16,119 bases of DNA from UKL13-2 sp947085425 (GCA_947085425.1 CAMTWK010000031.1:1-16119); one strand, 5' to 3'; shown: positions 1 through 9,288, counted from the first letter of the stretch. Notes: generated from the sequence alone by a model not told the origin. Numbers and translations: made by a program.

Positions 1-3000
1 CGTGCTGGTGGTGACTTGTTCGACGCGGGAGAGAAGATCACGCTGATAGGTGCGTGTATTGCTACCCGACGGCTGGGTAATGCTTTCACTGCACAGCTTG
101 CCGAGTGCGTTGGCGCAGTCGTAGGTATTGGTGGTGGTAAAGGTTTTACCGTTGGCGATCTCGGTGCGCGTGGCGAGGCGGCCAAGGCTATCGTAGGTCG
201 ATGCCGAGGTGCGGCCACCGGTAACAATTTCCGTCAGCAATTCACCGCCGGCGTTGTACGAATAGGTGATGGTGCCGGCATCGGGGTCGACGAGTGTGCG
301 TTTGCGTGATCGCAGGTCGTAGGTCATCTGTACCACCCCGCCGCCGGGCTTGGTGACTTGGGTGAGATTGCCGAGCGCGTCGTAGCTGTAGCTAGTTGTG
401 TTGTTCGCCGCATCTACGACGCTGGTGGTCCAGCCTTGGCTATTGGTCACGCGGGTGGTGGTTTGTGCAAGCACTCCGCCGCCGGGGTTGCGAGTGACCG
501 ATGAACTAAAGCCGTTGTAGGAGAAGGTCGTCACACCGCCATCGGGCGCCGTGTCGCTCAGCATGCGATCGAGCTTGTCGTCGCCTTCGTAGGCAAATGT
601 GGTGCCAGTGGTGGGGGTGCCGATGTATGGGCGGGTGACGCTTGTCTTGCGGCCACGGGAATCATAACTGGTGGCGACACTGACGGTGCTGCCGTCAAAC
701 GACTGGCTGTCGCGACGGATTTCACGACCAAGGATATCGATGTGGCTGGTGGTGGTTGGTGCACCGGATGACACGCTGGTGATCGACATGACTGCACCGG
801 CGATTGCGCCACCGGCATAGGTGGTCGATTGATTGACTCCGAGCTTTGAATAGCTGGCGAATTTACGACCAAGGCGATCATAACGTGCGGTTGAAAAAAC
901 GTTGTTGGCGTCAGTGGACTGCTTGACAGCACCAAAACGTTCGTCGTAAAGGCTGGTTGCGGTATGGCCGAGTGTATTGGTGGCGCTGGTGGCAAAACGC
1001 TTGTAGGGGTCGCCATATATCACAGTCGTCGTCCTGCCAACCAACCCCAGACCGGTAACGGTGGTCTTGTTGCGGTTGCCCACGCCATCGTTGTATTCGT
1101 ACGCAGTAGTGATGGTGAGAGACGCATCAGCTGCATTCGGCTCGATCACTTCGGTTTCAACCAGGTGCGTGCCGAACTTGTAGTTAAATGACGACGCGCG
1201 GGTGAGCGACGGCGTTGACGGCGCTGTTGACAACACCGAGACGATGGTCGGCCGACCGATCAGCCAATTGGCAACGTCTTCATCACCAAAGGTGGTGCTA
1301 GTCGTTTTGGCAAATCCATCGGAGGTCGAAACGGTGCTCTGACTCACATTGCCATAGCTATCAATATTGGCAAGCAGTGTGCTTGAGGTTGTCGTGATGT
1401 AGGGGGTTGCTGGTGAGTTGGGCTCGAAGGCCTGGTCAATACTTTGGATGGCGTAGGGTTGCCAGATCGTGAGGCCACCGGGCTTTTCTGGTGTCGCCAA
1501 TCCCTGTAGTGTTTTTTTGTCCCAACTAATGGTTTTAGTCGAGAGTATTACGCCTGTGCTGCTCTTGGCAACCGTTTGGGTTGGCACACCGGCCAGCCGA
1601 TTGGCGTAGTCCTGCTGATAAGTGGTTGTGGTGGTGCGATTGGTCAAGTCATCTTTGACGGTGCGCTCGCTGAAGCCGAGTAGCCCTCCGCCCTGCGAGT
1701 GGCCTTGCAGCCCTTTGTAGGTATAGCTGAAGCTTCGGGTAGCACCGATGCCATCTTGCGTGGACATGCTGCTGACCACATACATCGGTGATTGGATGTC
1801 GAGCGCAGGGAAGGTTGCGGCGTTGCCTTTGATGTAGATCGGCGTTGCGCCTGAGGTGTCGGTGAGTGGCTTGTAGGTGAAGTTGGCTTCCTTGCCTAAA
1901 CCATCTTTTGCCTTGACCATCATGTCTGGGGTTTGACCGGTTGCGCCGACAACGGCCCACTCTTGGCCGGCGCCGCCCGTGCGCAAGATCGCGATATCGG
2001 TTTTGCCATTGCCCTCAAAGTCGCCAAGTAAATTATTGGCGTTGAAGTCTAGGAAGTCGCCATTGGCTGGGACATTGTTGCCCCAGTGGCTACAGTTGAA
2101 ACTCGTTCCCGTCGACAGGCACACCCACCAGCCTGGAAGCTGTGCCACACCGTTGCCCGTGAAGCTTGTTGCATAGTGCTGCGCAACATCGGTACGACCG
2201 TCGCCGTTAAAGTCGCCGGCCAAATACAAGAAGTTGTCATTTGGTCGACCCGCCCAACGACTACAGTCAAACGTGCCATCGCCGCGCGAGAGGCAGACAT
2301 TCCAATTTCCAACGCCGTTTGGTGCGGTGTTATCCGGTGAGATGAGATCAGCAAGACCGTCGCCATTCATGTCGGCTACGGTCGTACCCTTTGGCCAGCT
2401 ATAGACTGCTGGCGTATTTTCAGGACCAAGCGCAAATCCGGTTTGAACAGCGGCGCCGGCGACAAATGTCGAGAACGCGACTTGCCAATTGTTGGTGGTA
2501 CTGATGCCCTCCTTACCATAGGAGGCAATATCGGCTCGGCCGTCACCATTGAAGTCGCCGACCACTTTTCCGTTCGGCCCAAGGAATTCTGCAGACTGAT
2601 TTGACTCATTTGGGCCGATATGGTCGCCTGAACAATTGAAGCCATTGCCGACGGACAGGCACATGCGCCAAAGAGATTTCGCATTTACCCGTCCCATGTA
2701 GAACGCAACATCGATACGGCCATCACCGTCAAAGTCACCAGAGAGGGTAAACGCCTCACCCGGATTAATAGGCGATTGCGGGATGTTGTTCGTTGCACCC
2801 GCCGGCACCAGTAACGAGCAGCTAAATCCAGTCCCGGTGGAGATACACTGCGTCCAAATGCTGTTTGCTTCGCTGATGAAGTCGGTTTTACCATCGCCGT
2901 TGAAATCGCCAAACACAACACGTGTGTCGGTGCCACCAGGACTATTCCAAGTCTGCTCGCTGTTTGATCCGCCAAGGCGAACACCCCACTGGTTGCTACC

Positions 3001-6000
3001 TTTGTAGCGGATGAAATCGGACTTGCCGTCGCCATTGAGATCCACTACGCGCGTGAAGCCTTGACCCGTCATATCCGGATACGCGGTTGGCGTTTGTGAT
3101 TGCGTCAACGTACTATCGGTTGCGCCAGGCGTCGCCAACGTGAACTCGCTTGCCGGCAGGCAAAGTTTGCTAGTGCTGTTGATATCCGTCACACCTTCGC
3201 CAAAACCGCATTCGGTTAGCGTGCGCAGCAGCGACCGTTTCGTGAGGTTGCTGGTATCGTATTGCAACGTGTAGGAGCGAACAAAATTGCTGCCGATCTT
3301 GGTCGTGATGGCTCTGAGTCGCTTGGTTTGTTGGCTGGTACTGCCGGCCGAATCGAACAGGACTGCTCGTTCCTCCAGCAAGTTGTCTTCATAGCCGAAT
3401 TCAACAGACGCATATGGGGCAAACGTGGTCGTCCCCGTGTATCGAATGCGCTGGGGCCGTTGGGCAAGATTGGCGTCTTTTTCGTACTCAACCAGATAGT
3501 AGTTGCCAAGTCGATCAACGGCTTTGCTCAGCGACCACACTTTGACTGCATTGTTGATTGCCGCTCCAGTCGAGTCGACTGCCATGATGCGAGCGTGACC
3601 AGCCACGATGCCGACGGAAAGCCCTGCCTCGTCGGTGCCGTAAAACATGATGAGCCCGGATTTGCTCTCAACTTTCCAGCCATTTGCCACTGGCGTGATT
3701 CGGCTGAAGCTATCTCGTTCGGTGCGATACACCCCCGCGGTAATTTCGATCAGGCGCTGCCCATCCAGGCAGTAACCGTCATTCGCGTCGTAGGAAATCT
3801 TGCCTTTGATGCCATCGGTGTAATAATTTTTTGGGCAACGATGTACTGCAGACAGCCCTGTCAATGACCAGCCCGCCCCAACCAATCCGCCACCGCCTTG
3901 GCTGCTGTAGCTCAGACCAACACTCGGCATCATTCCCCCCGTTCCAGGCGGCAAAGCGATCGGAATTGAGTAGCCAGCCGAACCCGATTCCGAGACATCG
4001 AAGCTGCCTGCTGTAGCACCGACGGCGACACCGTTCGGATCAGGCACGCTATTGCTGGTATCAGCTGCCGGGTTGTCGCTTGCTGCTAGCGAACTGGCAG
4101 CGGCAACAACAAATTGAATGGCCACCGATGTGGTGGTGGTGCCAAAGTTATCGGTTGCCTTTGCAGAAATGTTATACGTGCCTATGCCCGGGGAAGACCA
4201 AGAAAGAACGTATTGACCATTTGTTGCTGATGTGACGGCCGGCTGAATCAAGCTCGCCCCATTAAAGAACTCAACTTTTGTAATCGATCCGCCAACCGCC
4301 GGACTCGATGCCGTCGCGGCAAGCGGAAGATTAATCAGTGGGGCAAAAATATTGCTGCTCGGCGCGACCATCTGAACAACCGGCGGCGCACTACTGACCT
4401 GCACCGATACATTGGGTGTCGCGGCACCAAATGAATTCGAAGGATCCTGAATCATTTGCCACTGGAAATTGTAGGTCCCTGCCGTCGACGGCGCTGTCAC
4501 ATTAAAACTAAATGTCGCATTTTGCCCCTGCGCAACACTCCCGGTGACATCGACCCGGCCACTGTTCCACGTCGTATTGTTTGCCGGATTTTGCGAGCCC
4601 AGGCGGATTGAATTTGCCGTGCTCCATGTTGACGTTCCAGCATTTTGCATGGTGATGGTGATCGGGTATTGCTGTCCGGCGACCATGGTGGTCGGGACCG
4701 TCTGCGAAACGAAGGTCGATCCGAGTGCAGGCACGGCGGAAACGTTCACAGGTATTGCATTCGACGACACGCTGGTTTGACCAAAGTAGATCGCCTTGGC
4801 CGTAAACGTATAGCTTCCGGACGTCAAGCTTGCCGTTGTGTGAGTAAACGGGGCGGCCGTTTTAGTCGCAATCTTTGTGCTGCCCTGATAGAACTCAACC
4901 TGAGAAACGACCGTCGATGGATCGGTTACGTTGGCCGTCAGCGTGACGGTCGATGGATCCGGAAAGGTTGTGCCGTTGGTCGCCAAGCTGATTGACGGGA
5001 CGGTAATGACGCTACTTTGTGTAATGCGGATGTCGTCAAAGAACAGAGCGCCACCTAGCACGGGCGGAGCGCCCGAAAAGACAAATACCTGGTTCCCTGT
5101 CGTGCCGACCTGCACATTTGGTACAACCACCTCGGTCCACTGGATGATGGTCAGTTCCGGGTTGCTGATCACAACACCGTTGTGGGTGAGCTGGATGTTG
5201 GTCATCGAACTGGATGCCATGACCTTATAGCGAATGGTGTAGGTTCCTGCAACCAGATAAAGCGTCTGCTTTAGAAATCCACCGACACGTTGCACATAGG
5301 CAGCCTGCACGCCTTCAGGCGGGACCGGCCAATTGCCAAAGGTCGTCAACCAAGTTCCAGTTGCTATCGCTTCACTTGTTCCTGTGATCCAATTCGGAAT
5401 GACCGTGCCGAATACGGGTGAACCGGAAACGGCAGGGCTCTCAAAGCCGCTATTCAGGAACACGCTATTGGTGGCATTCACAAGTACATTTACCGGTGCC
5501 GATGTCGCGGTTGCGCCCACATTGTCGTAGGCAACCGCTGTCAGCACATATGAGCCTGGTGTGACACCTGCCCACGAAAAGTTATATGGTGCAGCGGTCA
5601 CCGTTGCAATTTTTGTTGCGCCCTCAAAAAATTCGACTCTGCTAATTGAGCCGTCTGGATCACTTGCCGCTGCCGCGATTGCAATGGTCGTCGAGTTGCT
5701 CGTATAGACCGTGTTATTCGCTGGCGCCGTAATGCCAATAGCCGGCGGCTGGTTCGCCGCACCCGTCACGGTGATATTGATGGGTGCCGATGTTGTCACC
5801 GCCAATTCGTTATCTGTTGCCTTGGCCGTCAGCGTATAGTTGCCGCCGGTTACGTTCGCCCAGCTCACCGCATACGGCGCCACTGTTGCGGTTCCGATCA
5901 AAAACGCACCGGAATAGTATTCAACCTTGTTGATTGTCCCGCCAAGGTCACTGGCCGATGCCGTCAACCCGATGGTTGCGCCTGAGGCAAATGTTGCACC

Positions 6001-8235
6001 GTTTGCTGGCGCCGTCACGTTAACCGTAGGTGGCAAATTGACATAGGCGGTCTGTGAAAGGTCATCAACGTAAATGTTGCCGGCAACCGCAGTCGACCCG
6101 GAGCTAATGGTGAAGGTGATATTACCGGCCGTTGTCACCAGCAAATTGGCAAACGTGACCGGCGTCCAAACGTTCGTCGCGAGATTGGCTGTCCCCACTT
6201 GCACGCCACCTTGCAACAGCCGAACGACACCGTTGGCATTTTCGCTCAATGCCTTGAAAGTTATGGTGTATCGACCGGGTGAGAGATAGGATGTTTGCGC
6301 GAGTGAGCCGTTGCTGTGCGCAAATACCGCTGCCTGACTTCCCAGTGGTGTAGCAGGCCGACCAGACCCGGTCATATACCCGGTTGTTGCGAGCCCATAG
6401 GTACCCGCACCAGTCCAGTTGGTTATAGCGGCACTCCAAACAACAGTACCCGCCGTAATGGCCGGCGCTTCGAAGCTGGTGTTGAGCAACGGATTGCTGA
6501 TGTAGACCAAAATCGGCGAACTGGTGGTCATGCCACCGTTGTTATCCGTTGCACGTACCGTGAGGTTGTTTGAGCCTAATGCCAATCCGCTCATAACCTG
6601 ATCAAAAGGCGCTGCCGTTTTTGTCCCCAAAATATAGCCCGCACGAAAAAACTCTGCCTTCGCAATGGTGCCATCCGCATCTGAAACATTGGCTGACGCC
6701 GGCACCGATGCCGGCGCAAAGAAAATGCTGTTGGGTGTTGGTGAGTTGAATGATGCTTGTGGTTGTTGATTGGTCGCGGTGACCATCACGTTGGTCGTCA
6801 CTGCGGCCGATGCGCCGGTACCATTGCGTGCGGTGGCCGAGAATGCGTAGGTGCCGGCCGTCTGTGGTGCCGGTACAACATAGGTGGCACCGGTTGTCAC
6901 CGCAATCATGTTGCCACCCAATCGCCACTCACGAACATCCGGCGCGTTCGTGCAACCGTTCATCGTCAATGTAATATTCTGACCGGGTGTTGTTGATGTC
7001 GGGCTGGCCGTAATACTGGTGCAAGTTGGCGCCGCCGGGGCCCAACCGTCCACACGGAAAGAAACAAATTGGGGGCCGGATGTTTCACCATTGTGGGTGG
7101 CACGTGCGCTGTAATATACGGCGGCGCCGGCGGTAGAAGGAAGCGATGGCATCCATAGATTGCCGGTGTAGGGTGGCTGGACAACGCCGTTCAGGCTCCA
7201 TTCAAAAACAGTTTCCCACCGGACAGTATTGCAATTGTCGCGAAGGAAAAGCCAGTTGCCTGGCGGAGACGCATACGGCTGTGGCCCGGTAAATGGAATT
7301 TCGTTGGTTGTACCCGAATACGTTGCGGCGATGCTGCAAACGGGAGCGACCTTTTCAAATACCTTTTGGTCAGTTGTAACCGGGCCATCAATCAATCGAA
7401 CGATGAAGTCGTCGGTCAATTTGGCATTGCCGCCGCCAATCTGCGTAAATCCGGTCATCCGCCAAATCGCGGTTTCACCATTCGGCTGGCGCAGCACAAC
7501 CGTACCTCGCCCCAATGCATTTACCTTGTCCAGCAGACCCGCATAAACGACCGTCCACTCTTTACCTGCCGCCGCAATCGCCTTGATGCCTCCCGCCTTG
7601 ACATCTGGCCCGTTCATCAGCGACGCCGAAATCTCGCCTTTGGCCGTGCGCCAAATCATGTCGGCTCTGCCGTCACCGTCGATGTCGATGACATGTGTCA
7701 GCTGATCGGTTGTGGCACCGGTGACTGCTTTGTGACTAACAATTGCCATCTTCGAAATGCGCGAAACTTCGACTTCACCTTTTGGCCCTTGCCAAGCAAT
7801 ATCGGCATTCCCATCGCCATCAAAATCAGCAAAGTGAATTGGATCCCAGCCTGCGTCCGCATCAACCAGCTCGGCACACTGGTATTTTTTTGCCTTCTCA
7901 TCAACACAAAGACCAATCACACCGCTTGGATGACTCACCAACACATCCTCGCGAACGCCATCCTCGATGGTGGCTTTGCGTAAAACGATCCAGCCAGCCT
8001 TAGAGACGTCAGTCGGCAACTTCACCGCACGCAGCGCGGTGATCGCACTTACAGCGGTCGCTGATCGATTTGTAGACGCAGCGACCTGCGCGTGTCCGGT
8101 CGACGGAATACTTGCAAATGCGCAAATGACGATTGGTGCCAACATGGTGCCACGAAGTAATTTTGGCACTTGACGTATGTAACCCAGCACATTGACAGAA
8201 CAGCTATTTGGGAGTGATTGAACAATCGAATTCAT
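1..8235 (-). CDS. Giant secreted SpvB/FG-GAP/RHS (YD-repeat) protein with Ig-like domains, partial (C-terminus beyond left edge)
   Basis: An unbroken frame of 2745 codons runs from ATG at 8235 to the window edge without a stop. Residues 1-49 look like a signal peptide with a long n-region (hydrophobic 31-44, Gly-His-Ala before Gln50); a second ATG at residue 31 (8145) could be the true start. Two Asp-rich FG-GAP-like loops lie at 137-145 and 184-192. An Ig/PKD-like domain (about 405-490) follows, then Big-type Ig domains near 492-580, 732-827, 828-923, 1076-1168 and 1285-1381, jelly-roll-like modules near 581-731 and 924-1075, and an NBR1-like Ig module near 1169-1284. The SpvB-type domain starts near 1408 (IPIALPPGTGG, then GLSYSSQGGGG, GAGWSL). 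Seven FG-GAP/VCBS units span 1732-2080, then a TcdB-mid-like stretch, then YD repeats from about 2380 (SYDALGNLTQ, TYDSLGRLAT). By family knowledge SpvB plus RHS proteins are secreted shells that carry a C-terminal effector; that effector is not visible here, so toxin function is inferred. No frameshift was seen. Upstream is a weak AAAAGG ribosome site. Confidence 0.93.
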   Translation of the reverse strand, partial: MNSIVQSLPNSCSVNVLGYIRQVPKLLRGTMLAPIVICAFASIPSTGHAQVAASTNRSATAVSAITALRAVKLPTDVSKAGWIVLRKATIEDGVREDVLVSHPSGVIGLCVDEKAKKYQCAELVDADAGWDPIHFADFDGDGNADIAWQGPKGEVEVSRISKMAIVSHKAVTGATTDQLTHVIDIDGDGRADMIWRTAKGEISASLMNGPDVKAGGIKAIAAAGKEWTVVYAGLLDKVNALGRGTVVLRQPNGETAIWRMTGFTQIGGGNAKLTDDFIVRLIDGPVTTDQKVFEKVAPVCSIAATYSGTTNEIPFTGPQPYASPPGNWLFLRDNCNTVRWETVFEWSLNGVVQPPYTGNLWMPSLPSTAGAAVYYSARATHNGETSGPQFVSFRVDGWAPAAPTCTSITASPTSTTPGQNITLTMNGCTNAPDVREWRLGGNMIAVTTGATYVVPAPQTAGTYAFSATARNGTGASAAVTTNVMVTATNQQPQASFNSPTPNSIFFAPASVPASANVSDADGTIAKAEFFRAGYILGTKTAAPFDQVMSGLALGSNNLTVRATDNNGGMTTSSPILVYISNPLLNTSFEAPAITAGTVVWSAAITNWTGAGTYGLATTGYMTGSGRPATPLGSQAAVFAHSNGSLAQTSYLSPGRYTITFKALSENANGVVRLLQGGVQVGTANLATNVWTPVTFANLLVTTAGNITFTISSGSTAVAGNIYVDDLSQTAYVNLPPTVNVTAPANGATFASGATIGLTASASDLGGTINKVEYYSGAFLIGTATVAPYAVSWANVTGGNYTLTAKATDNELAVTTSAPINITVTGAANQPPAIGITAPANNTVYTSNSTTIAIAAAASDPDGSISRVEFFEGATKIATVTAAPYNFSWAGVTPGSYVLTAVAYDNVGATATSAPVNVLVNATNSVFLNSGFESPAVSGSPVFGTVIPNWITGTSEAIATGTWLTTFGNWPVPPEGVQAAYVQRVGGFLKQTLYLVAGTYTIRYKVMASSSMTNIQLTHNGVVISNPELTIIQWTEVVVPNVQVGTTGNQVFVFSGAPPVLGGALFFDDIRITQSSVITVPSISLATNGTTFPDPSTVTLTANVTDPSTVVSQVEFYQGSTKIATKTAAPFTHTTASLTSGSYTFTAKAIYFGQTSVSSNAIPVNVSAVPALGSTFVSQTVPTTMVAGQQYPITITMQNAGTSTWSTANSIRLGSQNPANNTTWNSGRVDVTGSVAQGQNATFSFNVTAPSTAGTYNFQWQMIQDPSNSFGAATPNVSVQVSSAPPVVQMVAPSSNIFAPLINLPLAATASSPAVGGSITKVEFFNGASLIQPAVTSATNGQYVLSWSSPGIGTYNISAKATDNFGTTTTSVAIQFVVAAASSLAASDNPAADTSNSVPDPNGVAVGATAGSFDVSESGSAGYSIPIALPPGTGGMMPSVGLSYSSQGGGGLVGAGWSLTGLSAVHRCPKNYYTDGIKGKISYDANDGYCLDGQRLIEITAGVYRTERDSFSRITPVANGWKVESKSGLIMFYGTDEAGLSVGIVAGHARIMAVDSTGAAINNAVKVWSLSKAVDRLGNYYLVEYEKDANLAQRPQRIRYTGTTTFAPYASVEFGYEDNLLEERAVLFDSAGSTSQQTKRLRAITTKIGSNFVRSYTLQYDTSNLTKRSLLRTLTECGFGEGVTDINSTSKLCLPASEFTLATPGATDSTLTQSQTPTAYPDMTGQGFTRVVDLNGDGKSDFIRYKGSNQWGVRLGGSNSEQTWNSPGGTDTRVVFGDFNGDGKTDFISEANSIWTQCISTGTGFSCSLLVPAGATNNIPQSPINPGEAFTLSGDFDGDGRIDVAFYMGRVNAKSLWRMCLSVGNGFNCSGDHIGPNESNQSAEFLGPNGKVVGDFNGDGRADIASYGKEGISTTNNWQVAFSTFVAGAAVQTGFALGPENTPAVYSWPKGTTVADMNGDGLADLISPDNTAPNGVGNWNVCLSRGDGTFDCSRWAGRPNDNFLYLAGDFNGDGRTDVAQHYATSFTGNGVAQLPGWWVCLSTGTSFNCSHWGNNVPANGDFLDFNANNLLGDFEGNGKTDIAILRTGGAGQEWAVVGATGQTPDMMVKAKDGLGKEANFTYKPLTDTSGATPIYIKGNAATFPALDIQSPMYVVSSMSTQDGIGATRSFSYTYKGLQGHSQGGGLLGFSERTVKDDLTNRTTTTTYQQDYANRLAGVPTQTVAKSSTGVILSTKTISWDKKTLQGLATPEKPGGLTIWQPYAIQSIDQAFEPNSPATPYITTTSSTLLANIDSYGNVSQSTVSTSDGFAKTTSTTFGDEDVANWLIGRPTIVSVLSTAPSTPSLTRASSFNYKFGTHLVETEVIEPNAADASLTITTAYEYNDGVGNRNKTTVTGLGLVGRTTTVIYGDPYKRFATSATNTLGHTATSLYDERFGAVKQSTDANNVFSTARYDRLGRKFASYSKLGVNQSTTYAGGAIAGAVMSITSVSSGAPTTTSHIDILGREIRRDSQSFDGSTVSVATSYDSRGRKTSVTRPYIGTPTTGTTFAYEGDDKLDRMLSDTAPDGGVTTFSYNGFSSSVTRNPGGGVLAQTTTRVTNSQGWTTSVVDAANNTTSYSYDALGNLTQVTKPGGGVVQMTYDLRSRKRTLVDPDAGTITYSYNAGGELLTEIVTGGRTSASTYDSLGRLATRTEIANGKTFTTTNTYDCANALGKLCSESITQPSGSNTRTYQRDLLSRVEQVTTST
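1996..3042 (-). repeat. Array of seven FG-GAP/VCBS-like calcium-loop units inside the SpvB/RHS gene
   Basis: Seven copies of a D-x-(N/D)-G-D-G-x-x-D loop start at residues 1732, 1777, 1834, 1894, 1955, 2008 and 2072, so they are 45 to 64 residues apart. The last copy is degenerate (DFEGNGKTD, with Asn in place of the central Asp). Loops of this form bind calcium in integrin-like beta-propellers, and seven units would fit one seven-bladed propeller. Four units also carry a Cys pair after a Trp: C1797/C1806, C1859/C1868, C1981/C1991 and C2039/C2048. Calcium binding and disulfides are inferred from the motifs. Confidence 0.85.
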
Positions 8236-8405
8236 CGCGACCTTTTCTTTTTCTGTAACGTATGACTGCGATCTTTTTGCACCACGTACCAACTCGCAAA
8301 GATCACCAATCATTCAGGTTGAATTACATCGCCAAGATGCGAATTGGCCGATTCAATTGAAGAAAAATTTACGTAACCATCTTTTGCCGAACTTGACCGA
8401 ACGAA

Positions 8406-8433
8406 TTTATAACATAACAAATGTTATTTTCAA
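8406..8433 (-). promoter_or_regulatory. Probable sigma70 promoter of the SpvB/RHS gene
   Basis: On the minus strand TTGAAA (8433-8428) is followed after 16 bases by TATAAA (8411-8406), in an AT-rich block. It would give a 5' untranslated leader of about 160 bases before ATG at 8235. Both hexamers are close to consensus; the assignment rests on sequence only. Confidence 0.5.
8414..8427. promoter_or_regulatory. Perfect 14-bp palindrome in the promoter spacer (candidate operator)
   Basis: ATAACAAATGTTAT is a perfect dyad (ATAACA / TGTTAT with a 2-base centre). It occupies 14 of the 16 bases between the -35 and -10 hexamers described for the SpvB/RHS promoter. CAAATGT in its right half recurs at 8431-8437. 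A dimeric repressor bound here would block polymerase; the regulator is not identifiable from the window. Confidence 0.4.
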
Positions 8434-8969
8434 ATGTAAATTTTTTATGCCACCATTAATGCGAGAGCAACATTCGTCTGCGCGCATCTATTTGGAGGCG
8501 CGTTTTACGACTAAAAAGGTTGTCGTCGCGACGCAACTTCAGGCCGCTAACAAACGATGGGGGCACCGGTACTGGTGGCGATTGCGATTGAGCAAGAGCA
8601 GTAACGCTATACATGCGTTACTTTCCCAACCTTTTATGACTCTGCCCATTGGATGGATCTATAGAAAAAACTGTTTCGTGTTATTGATTGTCATTGCCCC
8701 GTTCGAACCGGCCATTCCCGGTGGTTTGGCGAGTTGCTATACCGAGACTAATTTATTTTTTGTCGCACGACGCTGCCAATGGTGCGGGCATCCCAAGCGA
8801 GGATAGATGAACCCGATTCTTGTGAAATGTTTTTACATTTTAGGAATGAGCTAGACATTCGAGTTTGGCAGTCTTCTCAACAGAATAAACATGGTCAATT
8901 GCTGCGTCGCAACATGCGAGGTCATATTGACCGCTTACTCTTGACAAAATGTGCACTATCGGACTTTTG
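8434..8969. other. Non-coding stretch upstream of the SpvB/RHS gene
   Basis: No convincing gene was found in this stretch. An open frame on the plus strand (8357-8806, 149 codons) has no recognisable domain and begins inside the minus-strand gene's leader region. Short frames on both strands end without conserved motifs. The only clear structure is the hairpin at 8600-8622. Confidence 0.5.
8600..8622. other. Perfect 8-bp inverted repeat (hairpin) in non-coding DNA
   Basis: AGTAACGC and GCGTTACT flank the 7-base loop TATACAT. There is no T-run strong enough to call an intrinsic terminator (TTCCC follows on the plus strand). It could be a protein-binding dyad or an RNA hairpin; no neighbouring gene start explains it. 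Confidence 0.4.
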
Positions 8970-9182
8970 TTATTGATCTTGCGATTTGATGACCTGATCA
9001 AGTTCTTGCACGTCGGCTTCAGAATTGACCTGCATCCATAGGGGTAGGTGGCCGGTAATTTGATGGGTGAAACTAGTCTTGCCCAACGCACGAAATGATG
9101 GCTTATGGTCGCCTGCTTAAAAATCGACTACACCACCTTTGCGCGCAAACGAGTCAGGATAGTGCGGCGGATGCAGCGTCTG
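8970..9182 (-). pseudogene. Possible decayed gene fragment (unidentified)
   Basis: Read on the minus strand, one frame gives a protein-like stretch from 9182 to a TAA at 8972-8970, broken by a single in-frame TAA at 9119-9117. The first half reads TLHPPHYPDSFARKGGVVDF and the second half includes KPSFRALGKTSF and QITGHLPLWMQVNSEADVQ. The composition is unlike random translation of this DNA, but no usable start codon or ribosome site precedes it, and another stop lies at 9185-9183. I do not recognise the family. It may be the remnant of a gene whose 5' part was lost, or chance. Confidence 0.25.
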
Positions 9183-9288
9183 TTAGTGGTACGAAAAAGG
9201 GGCAATGTGGCAAGCGAATCAACGCACGCTCCGGTTAATTGTGTCAACATTTAAAGCGCTACCCTTTTTATCCAAAGGTACAAACAAA

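Noticed and set aside
3262..3867. 201-codon open frame on the plus strand
   Set aside because: It lies antisense to the SpvB domain of the large gene, has no recognisable domain and no ribosome site; it is a shadow of the real frame.
7366..7983. 205-codon open frame on the plus strand
   Set aside because: It is antisense to the N-terminal region of the large gene, where the minus strand has clear calcium-loop motifs.
8357..8806. 149-codon open frame on the plus strand
   Set aside because: No domain, irregular composition and no ribosome site; it covers the probable promoter of the minus-strand gene. Not ruled out fully but not supported.
8840..9091. 83-codon open frame on the minus strand
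   Set aside because: Protein-like content in this area lies in a different frame (the remnant at 8970-9182); this one shows no motif.
9160..9260. Integron attC-like site near GTTAGTG and GTTAATT
   Set aside because: Neither sequence fits the GTTRRRY core and no matching inverse core or stem was found.
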